Positions 1 to 7,531 of a stretch of 64,000 bases of DNA are shown one piece after another (position 1 is the stretch's first letter; each line of letters starts with the position of its first letter). Location of the stretch: positions 3,271,786-3,335,785 of the forward strand of contig NZ_JAGIOO010000001.1 of assembly GCF_017876755.1 (NCBI RefSeq). Direction: 5' to 3'. The notes under the pieces are model-generated. The model worked only from the letters and a program-made list of their open reading frames with translations. It was not told where the DNA came from and did not search any database. This stretch comes from Crossiella equi (lineage in GTDB: Bacteria > Actinomycetota > Actinomycetes > Mycobacteriales > Pseudonocardiaceae). A program made the position numbers and the translations under genes.

Positions 1-1
1 G

Positions 2-268
2 GTCTACGCCGGGATCCTGGCCGCGGCAGGTTTCGAGGCCGATGTGTGGGAGACCACATACCTGCACGAGCTGCACGGCGAGGACCCGGTCCTGGACTGG
101 ATCAGCGGCACCGCCCTCCGCCCGGTCCGGGCCGCCCTGACCGAGCCGGAGTGGCGGTCCTTCCGCGCCGAGCTGGCACCGAGCCTGCGCGCGGCCTACC
201 CGCCGCACGCGGACGGCATCACCTGGTTCCCGATGCGGCGGGTGTTCGCGGTCGGCCACCGCGCCTGA
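2..268 (+). CDS. tam: trans-aconitate 2-methyltransferase, C-terminal part (partial)
   Basis: The reading frame is open from the window edge to a TGA at 266-268, giving the last 88 residues of a SAM-dependent methyltransferase. The segment around [17 protein letters not shown], followed by GTALRP and an [12 protein letters not shown] end, matches the C-terminal region I know from trans-aconitate 2-methyltransferases, which methyl-esterify trans-aconitate, an inhibitory by-product of the TCA cycle. The SAM-binding Rossmann motifs would lie upstream and are outside the window, so catalytic residues cannot be checked. The start codon is not visible. The gene reads towards the convergent small gene at 299-622. 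Confidence 0.8.
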   Translation, partial: VYAGILAAAGFEADVWETTYLHELHGEDPVLDWISGTALRPVRAALTEPEWRSFRAELAPSLRAAYPPHADGITWFPMRRVFAVGHRA

Positions 269-298
269 GCACAGGCGCGAGCGGCCCCCGTGGCCCCG

Positions 299-622
299 CT
301 ACGGTCGCGCGGCGTGGGTCTTGGGCGCCGAGGACTTCGGTGAGGCCTGCTCCGGCACCGGCGGCGGCGTGACCCCGGCCTCGGACGCGAGCTTGTCCCC
401 CTGCTGCCCCTTGGCCAGAGGCGGCTGCCCGGCACCCTCCCCCTTGTCCTTGCCCCAAGGCAGCTTCTCGTCCACCTTGGCCCGCACGGCCCCGGCCGTC
501 CCCTGCACGGCGGGGTGCTCCACCATCCGGTGGTACATCCGGACGAGGTCCTCGTACCTCTCCCGCCCGGCCCGGCTCCCGAGCACGTACCCGACGGCGA
601 CGCCGAGTGCGAACCTGATCAT
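299..622 (-). CDS. small YtxH-like membrane-anchored protein
   Basis: The 107-residue product begins MIRFALGVAVGYVLGSRAGR. This is a short hydrophobic N-terminal segment ending in the GSRAGRERYE pattern common to small actinobacterial YtxH-like proteins. The rest is charged, helical and then proline/alanine-rich without a recognisable enzyme motif. I chose the ATG at 622 because it puts the hydrophobic segment at the N terminus; an in-frame start at 652 would add ten unremarkable residues. Function is unknown; a membrane-anchored stress or scaffold protein is the usual guess. It is a single gene between tam and the tRNA, on the opposite strand from both. Confidence 0.6.
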   Translation of the reverse strand: MIRFALGVAVGYVLGSRAGRERYEDLVRMYHRMVEHPAVQGTAGAVRAKVDEKLPWGKDKGEGAGQPPLAKGQQGDKLASEAGVTPPPVPEQASPKSSAPKTHAARP

Positions 623-743
623 GGCTCCTCCTCTGTTGAGCTGCGGAAACACCGTTCCGCACCCCGGTGGAGGGGGGTGGTGAAAACCGCTCCTCGGGGT
701 GCGCTAAGGTATTACCCGTCAGGCACCGCCGGACACATGCCAG

Positions 744-816
744 TCCTCCGTAGCTCAACTGGCAGAGCATGCGACTGTTAATCGCAGGGTTGTTGGTTCG
801 AGTCCAACCGGAGGAG
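744..816 (+). tRNA. tRNA-Asn (anticodon GTT)
   Basis: A complete 73-nt cloverleaf can be drawn. The acceptor TCCTCCG pairs with CGGAGGA, the D stem is GCTC/GAGC, the anticodon stem TGCGA/TCGCA holds the loop CTGTTAA with anticodon GTT, and the T stem is GTTGG/CCAAC around TTCGAGT. The discriminator is G816; CCA is not encoded. The 3' part from base 780 is duplicated at 11671, so this tRNA is the integration target of the adjacent element and its present 3' half is supplied by the element's attachment site. The gene is intact after integration. Confidence 0.97.
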
Positions 817-819
817 CAA
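780..819. repeat. attL, 40-bp tRNA-Asn 3' direct repeat
   Basis: Bases 780-819 are identical to 11671-11710. The shared block starts in the anticodon loop and runs through the T arm and acceptor to two bases past the discriminator, which is typical of tyrosine-recombinase integration into a tRNA 3' end. The bases just outside differ on both sides (T779 against G11670, A820 against G11711), so the core is exactly 40 bp. Confidence 0.95.
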
Positions 820-848
820 AACCCCAGGCCAAGCGCCTGGGGTTTTTT
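818..848 (+). terminator. intrinsic terminator after tRNA-Asn (element copy)
   Basis: The stem AAAACCCCAGGC/GCCTGGGGTTTT closes a 5-nt loop and merges into a run of six T at 843-848. It terminates the tRNA transcript and may also stop the convergent int operon. A second copy of the same design with slightly different flanks lies after attR at 11715-11741, so the element carries its own terminator next to the attachment core. Confidence 0.85.
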
Positions 849-882
849 GCTTGCGTGCTCAAACCCGCACTTTACCCACACA

Positions 883-2046
883 CTATTTCCCGTCCCCAGC
901 ACCGGGTATCACCCCTTCGAGCACGGCCTTCGCCCCCGTGGAGGCCCGCCGACGACCGAAGTAGCTGTCCTGGGTCATGGACACCTTGGCGTGCCCGAGC
1001 TGGTCCGCCGCCTGCCTCGCGGACAACCCGGCCTCATCCATCAGCGTGGCCACGGTCTTGCGGTAGACGTGCGAGGTCACCCACTCGAACCCAGCGGCCT
1101 TGAACACGACCCGCAAGTCAGCCTGGGTGTTGCTCGGATCGCGCAGCCCGCCCAGGGGCGCGGTGAACACCACACCCCACTGGTTCGGCTTCGCTGTGCC
1201 CTTGCGCCGCTTGAGCATGGCCACGGCCCACCCCGGCAGCTCCAGCTTCCGGAACCCCGCCTTGCTCTTGGGCTTCGGCTGGATCATCAGCCCCACCCCC
1301 TTCACCCGCACCACCGTGCCCCGCACCTCCACGGTGCCCTCATCCAGGTCGAGCGCGTCCCAGGTGACGGCGGCGGCCTCCCCGATCCGCAGCCCGGTGG
1401 CGAGCATGAAGTCAGTCAGGTCAGGCAGATCCCAACCCCGCGCCTGCTCATTGGCGTGGATCTTCGCCCGCAACACCTGCGCCTCCTCCAGTTCCAAGGC
1501 CCGCGTCGGCGCCTTGGCCTGCACCTGGATCGAGGCCACGTCCCGAGCCGGGTTGGACTCCATGGCGTCGTGCCGCACGGCCATGCCGAACAACCCGCTG
1601 AGCACGGTCCGGGTGACCTTCGCCACCGAGGGACCGTGCTTCTCCTTGACCGCCTTCACCACCCGGTCCACCCGGGAGACCGTCACCTCCCGAACCCGCA
1701 GCGCGCCCAACGCCGGGAACACCTGCTTGTCCAGGCGGTCCCGGTAGGCCCGCAACGTGCCCTCAGCCGGAGGCACGTCCCGTTGCCCGAGTTCGGCGAA
1801 CCAGGCATCCCCGAGTTCCTTCACGGTCGTGTTCGCGTTGATCTCCGCACTCACGTCCACCAGCACGCGGTCCCGGATCGCCTCCCGCAACGCGTCCCGA
1901 GCCTTTCCCTTCGTCTTGGCGTGCCTCTCGATCGGCCGCGTGACCCCGTCGAAGTCACGGAACTTGCAGCACGCCCGGTACCCGGTGCGCGTCGCATAGA
2001 CCCGCACCTCACCCGCCGTGCCGACCGGTAGAGGTGGCCGCCCCAT
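883..2046 (-). CDS. int: tyrosine site-specific integrase
   Basis: The 387-residue tyrosine recombinase catalyses integration of the element into tRNA-Asn and, with Xis, its excision. An N-terminal SAM-like DNA-binding domain spans roughly residues 60-165. The catalytic domain shows R220 in ATGLRIGE, H326 and R329 in SHVYRKT, H352 in LGHAKVS and the nucleophile Y362 in SYFGRR. The start is the ATG at 2046, which overlaps the xis stop as TGATG; the frame stays open further upstream, but that part overlaps xis in another frame and has no family character. Length and motif spacing fit phage/AICE integrases. It is the last gene of the tra-rep-xis-int operon and its stop lies 64 bp from attL, the usual arrangement. 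Confidence 0.95.
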   Translation of the reverse strand: MGRPPLPVGTAGEVRVYATRTGYRACCKFRDFDGVTRPIERHAKTKGKARDALREAIRDRVLVDVSAEINANTTVKELGDAWFAELGQRDVPPAEGTLRAYRDRLDKQVFPALGALRVREVTVSRVDRVVKAVKEKHGPSVAKVTRTVLSGLFGMAVRHDAMESNPARDVASIQVQAKAPTRALELEEAQVLRAKIHANEQARGWDLPDLTDFMLATGLRIGEAAAVTWDALDLDEGTVEVRGTVVRVKGVGLMIQPKPKSKAGFRKLELPGWAVAMLKRRKGTAKPNQWGVVFTAPLGGLRDPSNTQADLRVVFKAAGFEWVTSHVYRKTVATLMDEAGLSARQAADQLGHAKVSMTQDSYFGRRRASTGAKAVLEGVIPGAGDGK

Positions 2047-2237
2047 CAGGCCACCTCCGCTTCGAGCTGGTCCACCCAGCCCTGGACGTCGGCAGGCCGG
2101 TACCGCAGGTAGCGCCCGATCCGCCGCGCCGGAGGCCCGTAGTTCTTCGTCCGCCAGGCGTAGAGCGTCGTCACCGGCACCCCGAGGAAGGCCGCCACGT
2201 CCTCCGCCGTCCACAACGGCTGCATCTGCGTCGTCAT
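2046..2237 (-). CDS. xis: excisionase, MerR/AlpA-like helix-turn-helix protein
   Basis: The 63-residue protein has the excisionase-type winged helix-turn-helix pattern LWTAEDVAAFLGVPVTTLYAW followed by RRIGRYLRYRPADVQGWV. Proteins of this type bend DNA at the att site and turn the integrase reaction towards excision. The ATG at 2237 lies 9 bp after the rep stop, and its own stop overlaps the int start, so xis and int are probably translationally coupled. Nothing appears truncated. Confidence 0.9.
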   Translation of the reverse strand: MTTQMQPLWTAEDVAAFLGVPVTTLYAWRTKNYGPPARRIGRYLRYRPADVQGWVDQLEAEVA

Positions 2238-2246
2238 GTCGTCCCC

Positions 2247-3878
2247 TCAGGCCGCTTGTTGTTGGGTTGCCGAAAGATCCAGCGCTGTCGGCGGCGACTC
2301 CCCTGCCGCAAGCTGCGCCATCGCGTACTGCGCCTTCCACCGCAGCCGCTCCGCCACGGAGTGCATGAGCAGATGCGCCCGAGGCGGGACGTCCGGGTCT
2401 CCGGGGTCGACCTTCTGCCAGACCACCTGGCTGGTGTCCTGGTCGGTGTCGGGGGTGACGCCGATGTCATGGAGCAGTTGCCGAACGAACTGCTGCCGGT
2501 CGTGGCGGTGATCGCCCAGGGACTTCCCGGACCACTTCCGCGAGACCAGCACGCGCCGTCCGGGCAGGCCGAGGGTGGTCCGGCGGTGGGCCTTGCCCTT
2601 GCAGCGCCCCGGCGTGAGGTTCATCCGCGCCCCAGCGGGTTGGATGCCGTAGAGCAGCCACACCGCGCACCGAGGCGAGCACGGCGTCACCCGCAATTCC
2701 TCATGCAGCCGGTCCGCGTGGCGCTGCTGCCGCTCCGTGGCCTCGTCGTGGCATTCGGCGATGGACTTGGTGAGGTACTTGGTCAGATACCCGATGTGCC
2801 GCCCGGCCTCTTCGGTGCCGCCGAGGATGCCCTTGGAATGAACCTGCGTCCCGAAGCGCACGACGTGGGCCGGTTCGGTGGCTTCCGGCCCGGGGAGGGC
2901 TTGCTCCCACGTCGGCAGCGGTTGCCGGGTGTGGGGGTCGACGAAGCCCTTGGCGCGGTCGCACCAGATGGGCACGGCCTCGCCGGGGTAGGCGAGTTCG
3001 TCATGGTGGGGCCACCACACTTGGTGGTAGGTCCCGGCGGTGACCAGGCGCACGAGTTCGTGCGGGATGGCACCGCGGATCGCGGCATGCCAGTGCGGCG
3101 CCAGCCGACGCTGCGGTTCGACGGTGGAGAAGTACTGCACGTCGTAGCCCACGGCCCGCCGCAGGTTCTGCACCCACCGATCCAGCAGGGCGGCGAAGTG
3201 CACCGCGTCCCGGGCGGCACGCCGGTAGTCGTAGGTGTCGGGATCAACGGGGGTGCCGTCCTCCCGCACCCGGCCGTAGGAGTCCAGGGTCAGGGTGAGG
3301 AACATCGATGGGCGGAACCGTCCGGCGAACTCCCTGCCCACGGTGTGCCGGGACATGCGCCGCCGGGGCAGCTCCGGCACGTCCTGCTTGCGCCGAGTCG
3401 AGCGCTTCACCGGCTTCCCGGCCGACCGATCCAGCGCCGGGAGCCTGCCCCGGACACCCGCCTCCCGAAGCTCCGCATCAACGGCCTGCACCGCTTCACG
3501 CAGGTCATCCATGGCCGCGTGATCGCTCTCCTCCCGGGCGGTCTGGTAGTCGGCCCACAGGATGGAGCGGAGTTCGGTCAACGCGGTCTGATCAGCGGTC
3601 GGCGGGTCTGGGGTGAAGTCGGGTTCCTCGTCCAAGTGCCAGCCTTCGCGGCACTGCGCCATCCGCAGCTTCCGGGCCTTGTCCGCACACGGCGCACAGA
3701 CCGAGGCCACGGTGGAGCCGCAGGCCACGGGCACGATGTCGACCCGCCCCGTGGCGTAGTCCAGGCGTCGTTGAGCCAGGGGCCGCACGCACACCCCGTT
3801 GGACTCCGCCAGCGACCGCACGACCTCCAGGGCGATGGGCTGACGCATGCGTTCGGCCCGTGTCACGTGCTCGCTCAC
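2247..3878 (-). CDS. RepSA-like HUH replication initiator
   Basis: The 543-residue protein resembles the RepSA replication initiators of pSAM2-type elements, which nick a double-strand origin to start rolling-circle replication of the excised circle. A Cys-rich region (C52, C60, C63, C76) is near the N terminus. FLTLTLDSYGR (about 193-203) and PHWHAAIRG with H262/H264 are the first two rolling-circle motifs; the HxH pair binds metal. Y364 and Y368 in GYLTKYLTKS are candidate nicking tyrosines. The GTG start at 3878 overlaps the tra stop (GTGA), supporting co-translation. The origin (dso) was not located; it may lie inside the gene or near the hairpins at 5856-5961. Confidence 0.88.
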   Translation of the reverse strand: MSEHVTRAERMRQPIALEVVRSLAESNGVCVRPLAQRRLDYATGRVDIVPVACGSTVASVCAPCADKARKLRMAQCREGWHLDEEPDFTPDPPTADQTALTELRSILWADYQTAREESDHAAMDDLREAVQAVDAELREAGVRGRLPALDRSAGKPVKRSTRRKQDVPELPRRRMSRHTVGREFAGRFRPSMFLTLTLDSYGRVREDGTPVDPDTYDYRRAARDAVHFAALLDRWVQNLRRAVGYDVQYFSTVEPQRRLAPHWHAAIRGAIPHELVRLVTAGTYHQVWWPHHDELAYPGEAVPIWCDRAKGFVDPHTRQPLPTWEQALPGPEATEPAHVVRFGTQVHSKGILGGTEEAGRHIGYLTKYLTKSIAECHDEATERQQRHADRLHEELRVTPCSPRCAVWLLYGIQPAGARMNLTPGRCKGKAHRRTTLGLPGRRVLVSRKWSGKSLGDHRHDRQQFVRQLLHDIGVTPDTDQDTSQVVWQKVDPGDPDVPPRAHLLMHSVAERLRWKAQYAMAQLAAGESPPTALDLSATQQQAA

Positions 3879-5374
3879 GCCGCCACCTCGCCATCGAGGT
3901 CATAGCCACCGCCGGGGAAGGGCAGCACCTCCGCGTGCTGGACATCCCGGCCGGTCACGTAGGCCACCAGGCGCTGAAGGTCGGCGTCGGTGACGTGGAA
4001 GGCCCGCGCCCGCAAAGGTTCACGGCGGCCGTCGACCTTCACCCACGCCACACCCGGCGTGCCCTCGCTGATCTCGTGGGCCGCCGCGCCACGTTGCCGG
4101 ACGCCCTCACCCAGGACCATGTCCACCTGCGCGGCCTCATCCAGGCGCAGGGCGACCTTGGTGCCGAACAGGTGCCGGAAGGAGACGACTTCCTTGCGCG
4201 GGTCCTGCACCAGCCCGAGCACGGCGAAGCCGGGTGCGCGGCCTTGGGAGGCGATGGTCTGCACCGCCCGCACCGCACGTTCCCGCAGCGCCTTGTCGGT
4301 CTGGTAGGCGATCACGTCGGCCAGCTCATCGACCACCAGCAGTGTGAACGGCTCGCCGGTCCCGGGCTTCCAGCGCCGCAGCAGGCCCCGGTACCGCTGC
4401 GCCCGCTCCTTCAGCTCGCCCGCCAGGCCCTCCAGCAGCTCCACGGCTTCCGGGCCGTTGGTGTAGGCGAGGCGGTGGAACAGCTCCGGCGCCTGCCCCA
4501 GCTCCATGCCGCCCTTGGGGTCGATGCCCACCAGGCGCACCAGCCCAGCCCGGATCGCCGGGGCGAGTGCCCAGATCAGCGACCACATGACCGAGCCCTT
4601 GCCCGCCCCGGTCGAGCCCACGACGAGCAGGTGGTTGCCGAGCACCCGGAGGGTGAACGGCCGCCCGTTCTCCGTGCACCCGACGACGAGGCGCTTGAGG
4701 TCCACCGCGGAATCCTTGGCCGCCAGCTCCGGCACCGGAATCGGCCTCACCAGGGGGTCACGATGCACCAGGTCCAGCTCCAGGCGTCCCGGTCGTCGGA
4801 CACGGACCCGGCAGGCCGAGGCGCCGAAGGCGTGCGCCAGGCCGGAGGCGCGCTGTTCCCACTGCTCCGGTGCCTGTCCCTTGACCATCCGCACCCGAAC
4901 CCGGTCCCGCCACCCATCAGCCCGAACCCGCCCCAGCACGGGCCGGTACTCCGACCCACGCACCGACTTGGTCAGATCCGCCAGGCGCATGACCGAACGC
5001 CACTGCCAGGCATAGACCGTCCAGCGCCGCCACTCCGTGCGCACCTGGCACCAGCAGAACCGCTCGAACGAGGCCCGGTGTCCCCAGGCCCACCAGCCGA
5101 GCACGATGAGCACCAGGACCACGAGCACCCCGAGGTACCAGCCACCAAGGTGCCGGTATCCGGCCCAGACCAGCAGCGTCCCGAACACCGCCGCCGGGTA
5201 CCGCAGCATGACCCGAACAGCCCGGATGAGCAGCCAGGCCACCGACCACACCAATGCCAGCGGCAGCAACGCGAGCTTGGCCCAGCCCGGCAGCAGCGTC
5301 CACCAGGGCAGGCGCGGCCGGGTGATCTCCAAGGCCGCTGGTTCGGCTAAGGGCTTGCGGGAGAAGGTGGCCAT
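3875..5374 (-). CDS. FtsK/SpoIIIE-like conjugal DNA translocase (Tra)
   Basis: The 499-residue protein has hydrophobic segments near residues 32-50, 61-74 and 80-97, then a cytoplasmic P-loop domain. Walker A is GSTGAGKG (253-260) and Walker B LLVVDE (345-350), both of the FtsK/SpoIIIE/TraB type. Such proteins alone carry conjugal transfer in AICEs: they form a membrane-bound hexamer, bind short clt repeats with a C-terminal winged helix and pump double-stranded DNA into the recipient. The start ATG at 5374 overlaps the stop of the upstream ribbon gene, and the tra stop overlaps rep, so transfer and replication genes are expressed together. No clt repeats were identified. Confidence 0.9.
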   Translation of the reverse strand: MATFSRKPLAEPAALEITRPRLPWWTLLPGWAKLALLPLALVWSVAWLLIRAVRVMLRYPAAVFGTLLVWAGYRHLGGWYLGVLVVLVLIVLGWWAWGHRASFERFCWCQVRTEWRRWTVYAWQWRSVMRLADLTKSVRGSEYRPVLGRVRADGWRDRVRVRMVKGQAPEQWEQRASGLAHAFGASACRVRVRRPGRLELDLVHRDPLVRPIPVPELAAKDSAVDLKRLVVGCTENGRPFTLRVLGNHLLVVGSTGAGKGSVMWSLIWALAPAIRAGLVRLVGIDPKGGMELGQAPELFHRLAYTNGPEAVELLEGLAGELKERAQRYRGLLRRWKPGTGEPFTLLVVDELADVIAYQTDKALRERAVRAVQTIASQGRAPGFAVLGLVQDPRKEVVSFRHLFGTKVALRLDEAAQVDMVLGEGVRQRGAAAHEISEGTPGVAWVKVDGRREPLRARAFHVTDADLQRLVAYVTGRDVQHAEVLPFPGGGYDLDGEVAA

Positions 5375-5826
5375 CAGCGGTCACCGCCTTCGATGCAGGC
5401 GATGCAGCGGAAGACCTGCGAGCCATCGACAACACGACCAGCGGGCCGGAAGGCGGCCTTCCCGGTCCCGCAGGGGTGGTTGCAGCCCAGGCAGGTCAGG
5501 CCGTCAGCCTGTGCCTCGGTGAGCTTCATCCGCTGGACCTCAGCCCCGTCCAGCTCCACCGGGTAGATGCCCACGGTCTGAAGCCGGGCGAGCAGCCCGG
5601 ACCAGCGCTCAGCCCGGGAGCGACGCTGACGGCCGACCGGCGGACTCGGTTCGACGTCACCGCCACTGAGCAGGTCGGCGAAGTCCAGCGGCAACCAGCC
5701 CTCGCACACCCCGCACTTGCTGTCTCCAGGCAACATCCGTGCGAACTTCCCGCAGGTCGAGCAGCGTTGTTGCCCAGTTCGATCACGCCCGTCTGGCGCA
5801 TGTCCGCGCCGACGCTCTACGCTCAT
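5374..5826 (-). CDS. zinc-ribbon protein, first gene of the tra-rep-xis-int operon
   Basis: The 150-residue protein has two four-cysteine clusters. The N-terminal one is C22-x2-C25 with C38-x2-C41 (CSTCGK and CGVCEG); the C-terminal one has CLGC, C in NHPCGTGK and CIAC. Both look like zinc ribbons, so nucleic-acid binding or a scaffold role is possible. I do not recognise a named family. The ATG at 5826 was chosen because it directly follows the hairpin region; an upstream in-frame start would run through that hairpin. Its stop overlaps the tra start. The position suggests a transfer or replication accessory. Confidence 0.6.
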   Translation of the reverse strand: MSVERRRGHAPDGRDRTGQQRCSTCGKFARMLPGDSKCGVCEGWLPLDFADLLSGGDVEPSPPVGRQRRSRAERWSGLLARLQTVGIYPVELDGAEVQRMKLTEAQADGLTCLGCNHPCGTGKAAFRPAGRVVDGSQVFRCIACIEGGDR

Positions 5827-5855
5827 CGCGTTCACTCCCGTATCGGTGGTGGACA

Positions 5856-5909
5856 ACACGAGAGCGGCGACGGTTCCTAGGCCAGTGAGCCGCTCTCGTG
5901 TCTTTTTTT
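5856..5909 (+). terminator. 13-bp perfect hairpin plus T7 run on the strand opposite the operon
   Basis: ACACGAGAGCGGC (5856-5868) is the exact reverse complement of 5889-5901, with a 20-nt loop, followed on the plus strand by C and seven T (5903-5909). By shape this is an intrinsic terminator for a rightward transcript, but no rightward gene lies upstream of it. In the minus direction it sits 30-75 bp before the start of the tra-rep operon. It may end an antisense RNA, act as an operator, or be part of a replication origin. Confidence 0.6.
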
Positions 5910-5916
5910 GTTGTGC

Positions 5917-5961
5917 CGCAACAGAAGACGTGCGACACCGACACAACAGCGACCTGTTGCG
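5917..5961. promoter_or_regulatory. inverted-repeat cluster upstream of the tra-rep operon
   Basis: CGCAACAG (5917-5924) and CTGTTGCG (5954-5961) form an 8-bp inverted repeat across a 29-nt spacer. Shorter GTTGTG/CACAAC pairs lie in and beside it. Together with the hairpin just to the left, this marks the control region of the leftward operon, or an origin or transfer site. I see no convincing promoter hexamers. Confidence 0.4.
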
Positions 5962-5991
5962 TGAGTCCTAAGTAGACAGACCTACCGCGTT

Positions 5992-6198
5992 CTACCGATC
6001 AGTTCTCCACCCGTGCCGGGCCACCCAGCGCAGACACGACGAGCACAGCGCCTGCCCGTCCCGCAGCCGGGTCCACTGCCCGCAGGGACCACCGCACCGC
6101 CGGTAGGTCACCCGCACCCGCAACCGCCGCTGCTCCACGTACGGAGCATCAGCACCGCGCCAGCGGGCCAGCCACTTGCGTAGCCTCACCAACACCAC
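5992..6198 (-). CDS. small basic protein with CxxxC/CxxC zinc-binding pattern
   Basis: The 68-residue, arginine-rich protein has CGGPC and CSSC pairs spaced like a short zinc ribbon (RRCGGPCGQWTRL ... ALCSSCLRW). Its start is the GTG at 6198, preceded by AAGGTGAGG. Such short Cys-pair proteins are common in AICE accessory operons, where their function is usually unknown. It lies between the 6282-6847 pair and the control region of the tra operon and may be the last gene of the pra transcript. Confidence 0.55.
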   Translation of the reverse strand: MVLVRLRKWLARWRGADAPYVEQRRLRVRVTYRRCGGPCGQWTRLRDGQALCSSCLRWVARHGWRTDR

Positions 6199-6281
6199 CC
6201 CTCACCTTGTGGGGACCAGTGGGAGGCACGGGGACGGGCATCAGGGCTACCAACCGAACGGCACCCGCCCCCGTGCCGGAC

Positions 6282-6569
6282 TCAGTCCGGGTCGGCTCCC
6301 TCGGAGTTGAGCTCCGCCGCCTGTTGCCGCTGGTGCTGCTGAGCCACGTTGCGCGCGTACTGGTCGCACTGGGCGGCGAACTCGCCGACCGCCCGCACCA
6401 GCTCCCGCGTGAACAGCACCGCCTGGGCCGCAGCCGCAGGGTTGTCCTCCACGGTCAGCGTCACCCCGGCCCAGGAATCCGAGATGGCCAGCATGGGCCG
6501 CCCGTTGGACATGATCAGCAGTTGGACCTGCGTGGTCTCGTCCGGAACCACGGAGACGTGCACGGACAT
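6282..6569 (-). CDS. hypothetical AICE protein
   Basis: The 95-residue protein of no recognised family has an N-terminal beta-like half (MSVHVSVVPDETTQVQLLIM) and an alanine-rich helical C-terminal half. No Cys clusters or membrane segment are seen. The ATG at 6569 overlaps the stop of the upstream gene as TGATG, so it is co-translated with 6569-6847. It belongs to the small-gene operon read leftwards from pra; genes in this place in pSAM2-like elements often affect plasmid spread, but this assignment is by position only. Confidence 0.6.
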   Translation of the reverse strand: MSVHVSVVPDETTQVQLLIMSNGRPMLAISDSWAGVTLTVEDNPAAAAQAVLFTRELVRAVGEFAAQCDQYARNVAQQHQRQQAAELNSEGADPD

Positions 6570-6847
6570 CAGCCCTCACCCCCGGACAGGCGCGAGTCCT
6601 CCACCCGTGCACGCCGCTCGAACTCCTCAGCGGCCACCGCCGCCGCGTGCCGAGCCCACAACGGGACACCCAGGTCAGCCGCCAGTACCCGCCAGGCCGA
6701 GGCCACCGCGCGATACGCCGTTGCCAGCCTGGCAATCGGAGCCGGGTCTCCAGACTCCGCGTTGGCAGCGGCGAACAGCGCGGCAGTCTGCTCCGCGTAG
6801 GCAAGGTTCCAGCGGGTGACGGCCTCCCGTGCAGGCCGTGCCGCCAT
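6569..6847 (-). CDS. hypothetical helical AICE protein
   Basis: The 92-residue, alanine- and arginine-rich, probably all-helical protein (MAARPAREAVTRWNLAYAEQ at its start) has no recognised domain. The ATG at 6847 overlaps the TGA of pra, and its stop overlaps the next start, placing it in the middle of a tightly packed three-gene operon. The GTG at 6850, one codon earlier, is less likely. Function is unknown; a spread or transfer accessory is possible from position. Confidence 0.6.
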   Translation of the reverse strand: MAARPAREAVTRWNLAYAEQTAALFAAANAESGDPAPIARLATAYRAVASAWRVLAADLGVPLWARHAAAVAAEEFERRARVEDSRLSGGEG

Positions 6848-7320
6848 CACGCGGCTGGCTTCTGCTCACCGGCCGCCTGCCCCGGCGACTTCGCCGAAGC
6901 AGACGACTTTGCCCCACCGGCAACACCAGGTGCCCGCATCCCGGCCGCCCGGAACACCCACCCCTGGTACTTGAACTTGTCGCCCATGACCCGGGCTTCG
7001 ATGGTCAGGCCCTCGAACACCACGGGCCGGAAGTCGAACCCCGCGACCGCCACCGGCGGTGGAACCGGCTGGACCTTGTCCAGCAGGGTCACGGTGACCG
7101 ACCGGTCCCGCTCCTTCTCGGCCGAGGGGTCGGAGACCGTCACCTTCCACATCGGTAGGCCGGTCGCCTCATCGATACGCTGCTTCGCCTGCCGCCCGCG
7201 TGCCTTGTCCTCGTTGGAGACGTACTCCATGTCCGGAGCCACCGGCCCAACGACCGCCGCCCCGTCGGGGAACACCGCCTCGTGTTCGACCCCGAACCGC
7301 AAACCGCGTGGAACTGCCAT
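6847..7320 (-). CDS. pra: Pra-like replication, integration and excision activator
   Basis: The 157-residue protein starts MAVPRGLRFGVEHEAVFP and continues with DEATGLPMWKVTV, VTLLDKVQPVPPP and FRPVVFEGLT. These are the segments I associate with the Pra family of AICEs, which switch on rep, xis and int when the element leaves its quiescent state. The C-terminal 35 residues are Ala/Ser/Gly/Lys-rich and probably disordered. The ATG at 7320 was chosen for the family N terminus; an upstream in-frame start would add nine residues. A TTGACT-N17-TAACCT promoter lies at 7408-7380, and CTAG-containing sites suggest repression by the divergent GntR protein, as KorSA represses pra in pSAM2. Confidence 0.8.
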   Translation of the reverse strand: MAVPRGLRFGVEHEAVFPDGAAVVGPVAPDMEYVSNEDKARGRQAKQRIDEATGLPMWKVTVSDPSAEKERDRSVTVTLLDKVQPVPPPVAVAGFDFRPVVFEGLTIEARVMGDKFKYQGWVFRAAGMRAPGVAGGAKSSASAKSPGQAAGEQKPAA

Positions 7321-7359
7321 GACTGACGTCCTCCCTGGCTGCCACACCAGACGACCTGC

Positions 7360-7504
7360 CTAGCGTGTCTGACATGGCCAGGTTAGCCAGCTTGGCTAGT
7401 CAAGTCAACCGAGACAGGCGAGCTAGTCCGCTAGGCGGGCTAGACAGGGTAAGTAGAGTCGATAACTATATATGGAACGCTGCGCATTGATGATCAAGAA
7501 CTAG
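7360..7504. promoter_or_regulatory. CTAG-rich divergent operator region between pra and the GntR gene
   Basis: Six CTAG tetramers (7360, 7396, 7423, 7431, 7440, 7501) occur in 145 bp, several within a GCTAG[T/G/A]-like half-site. CTAG is normally scarce in high-G+C actinobacterial DNA. A possible promoter for the rightward gene is TAGACA (7441-7446), 16 bp, TAACTA (7463-7468) in an AT-rich patch, again overlapping a CTAG site. The layout suggests that one repressor controls both directions. Confidence 0.55.
7380..7408 (-). promoter_or_regulatory. sigma-70-type promoter for pra
   Basis: Read on the minus strand, TTGACT (7408-7403) and TAACCT (7385-7380) are separated by exactly 17 bp. A CTAG core at 7396-7399 lies within the spacer, where a bound repressor would block polymerase. 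The pra start codon is 60 bp downstream of the -10. Confidence 0.6.
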
Positions 7505-7531
7505 TGGGCCACCAGCGCCCGAGGGGAAGCC

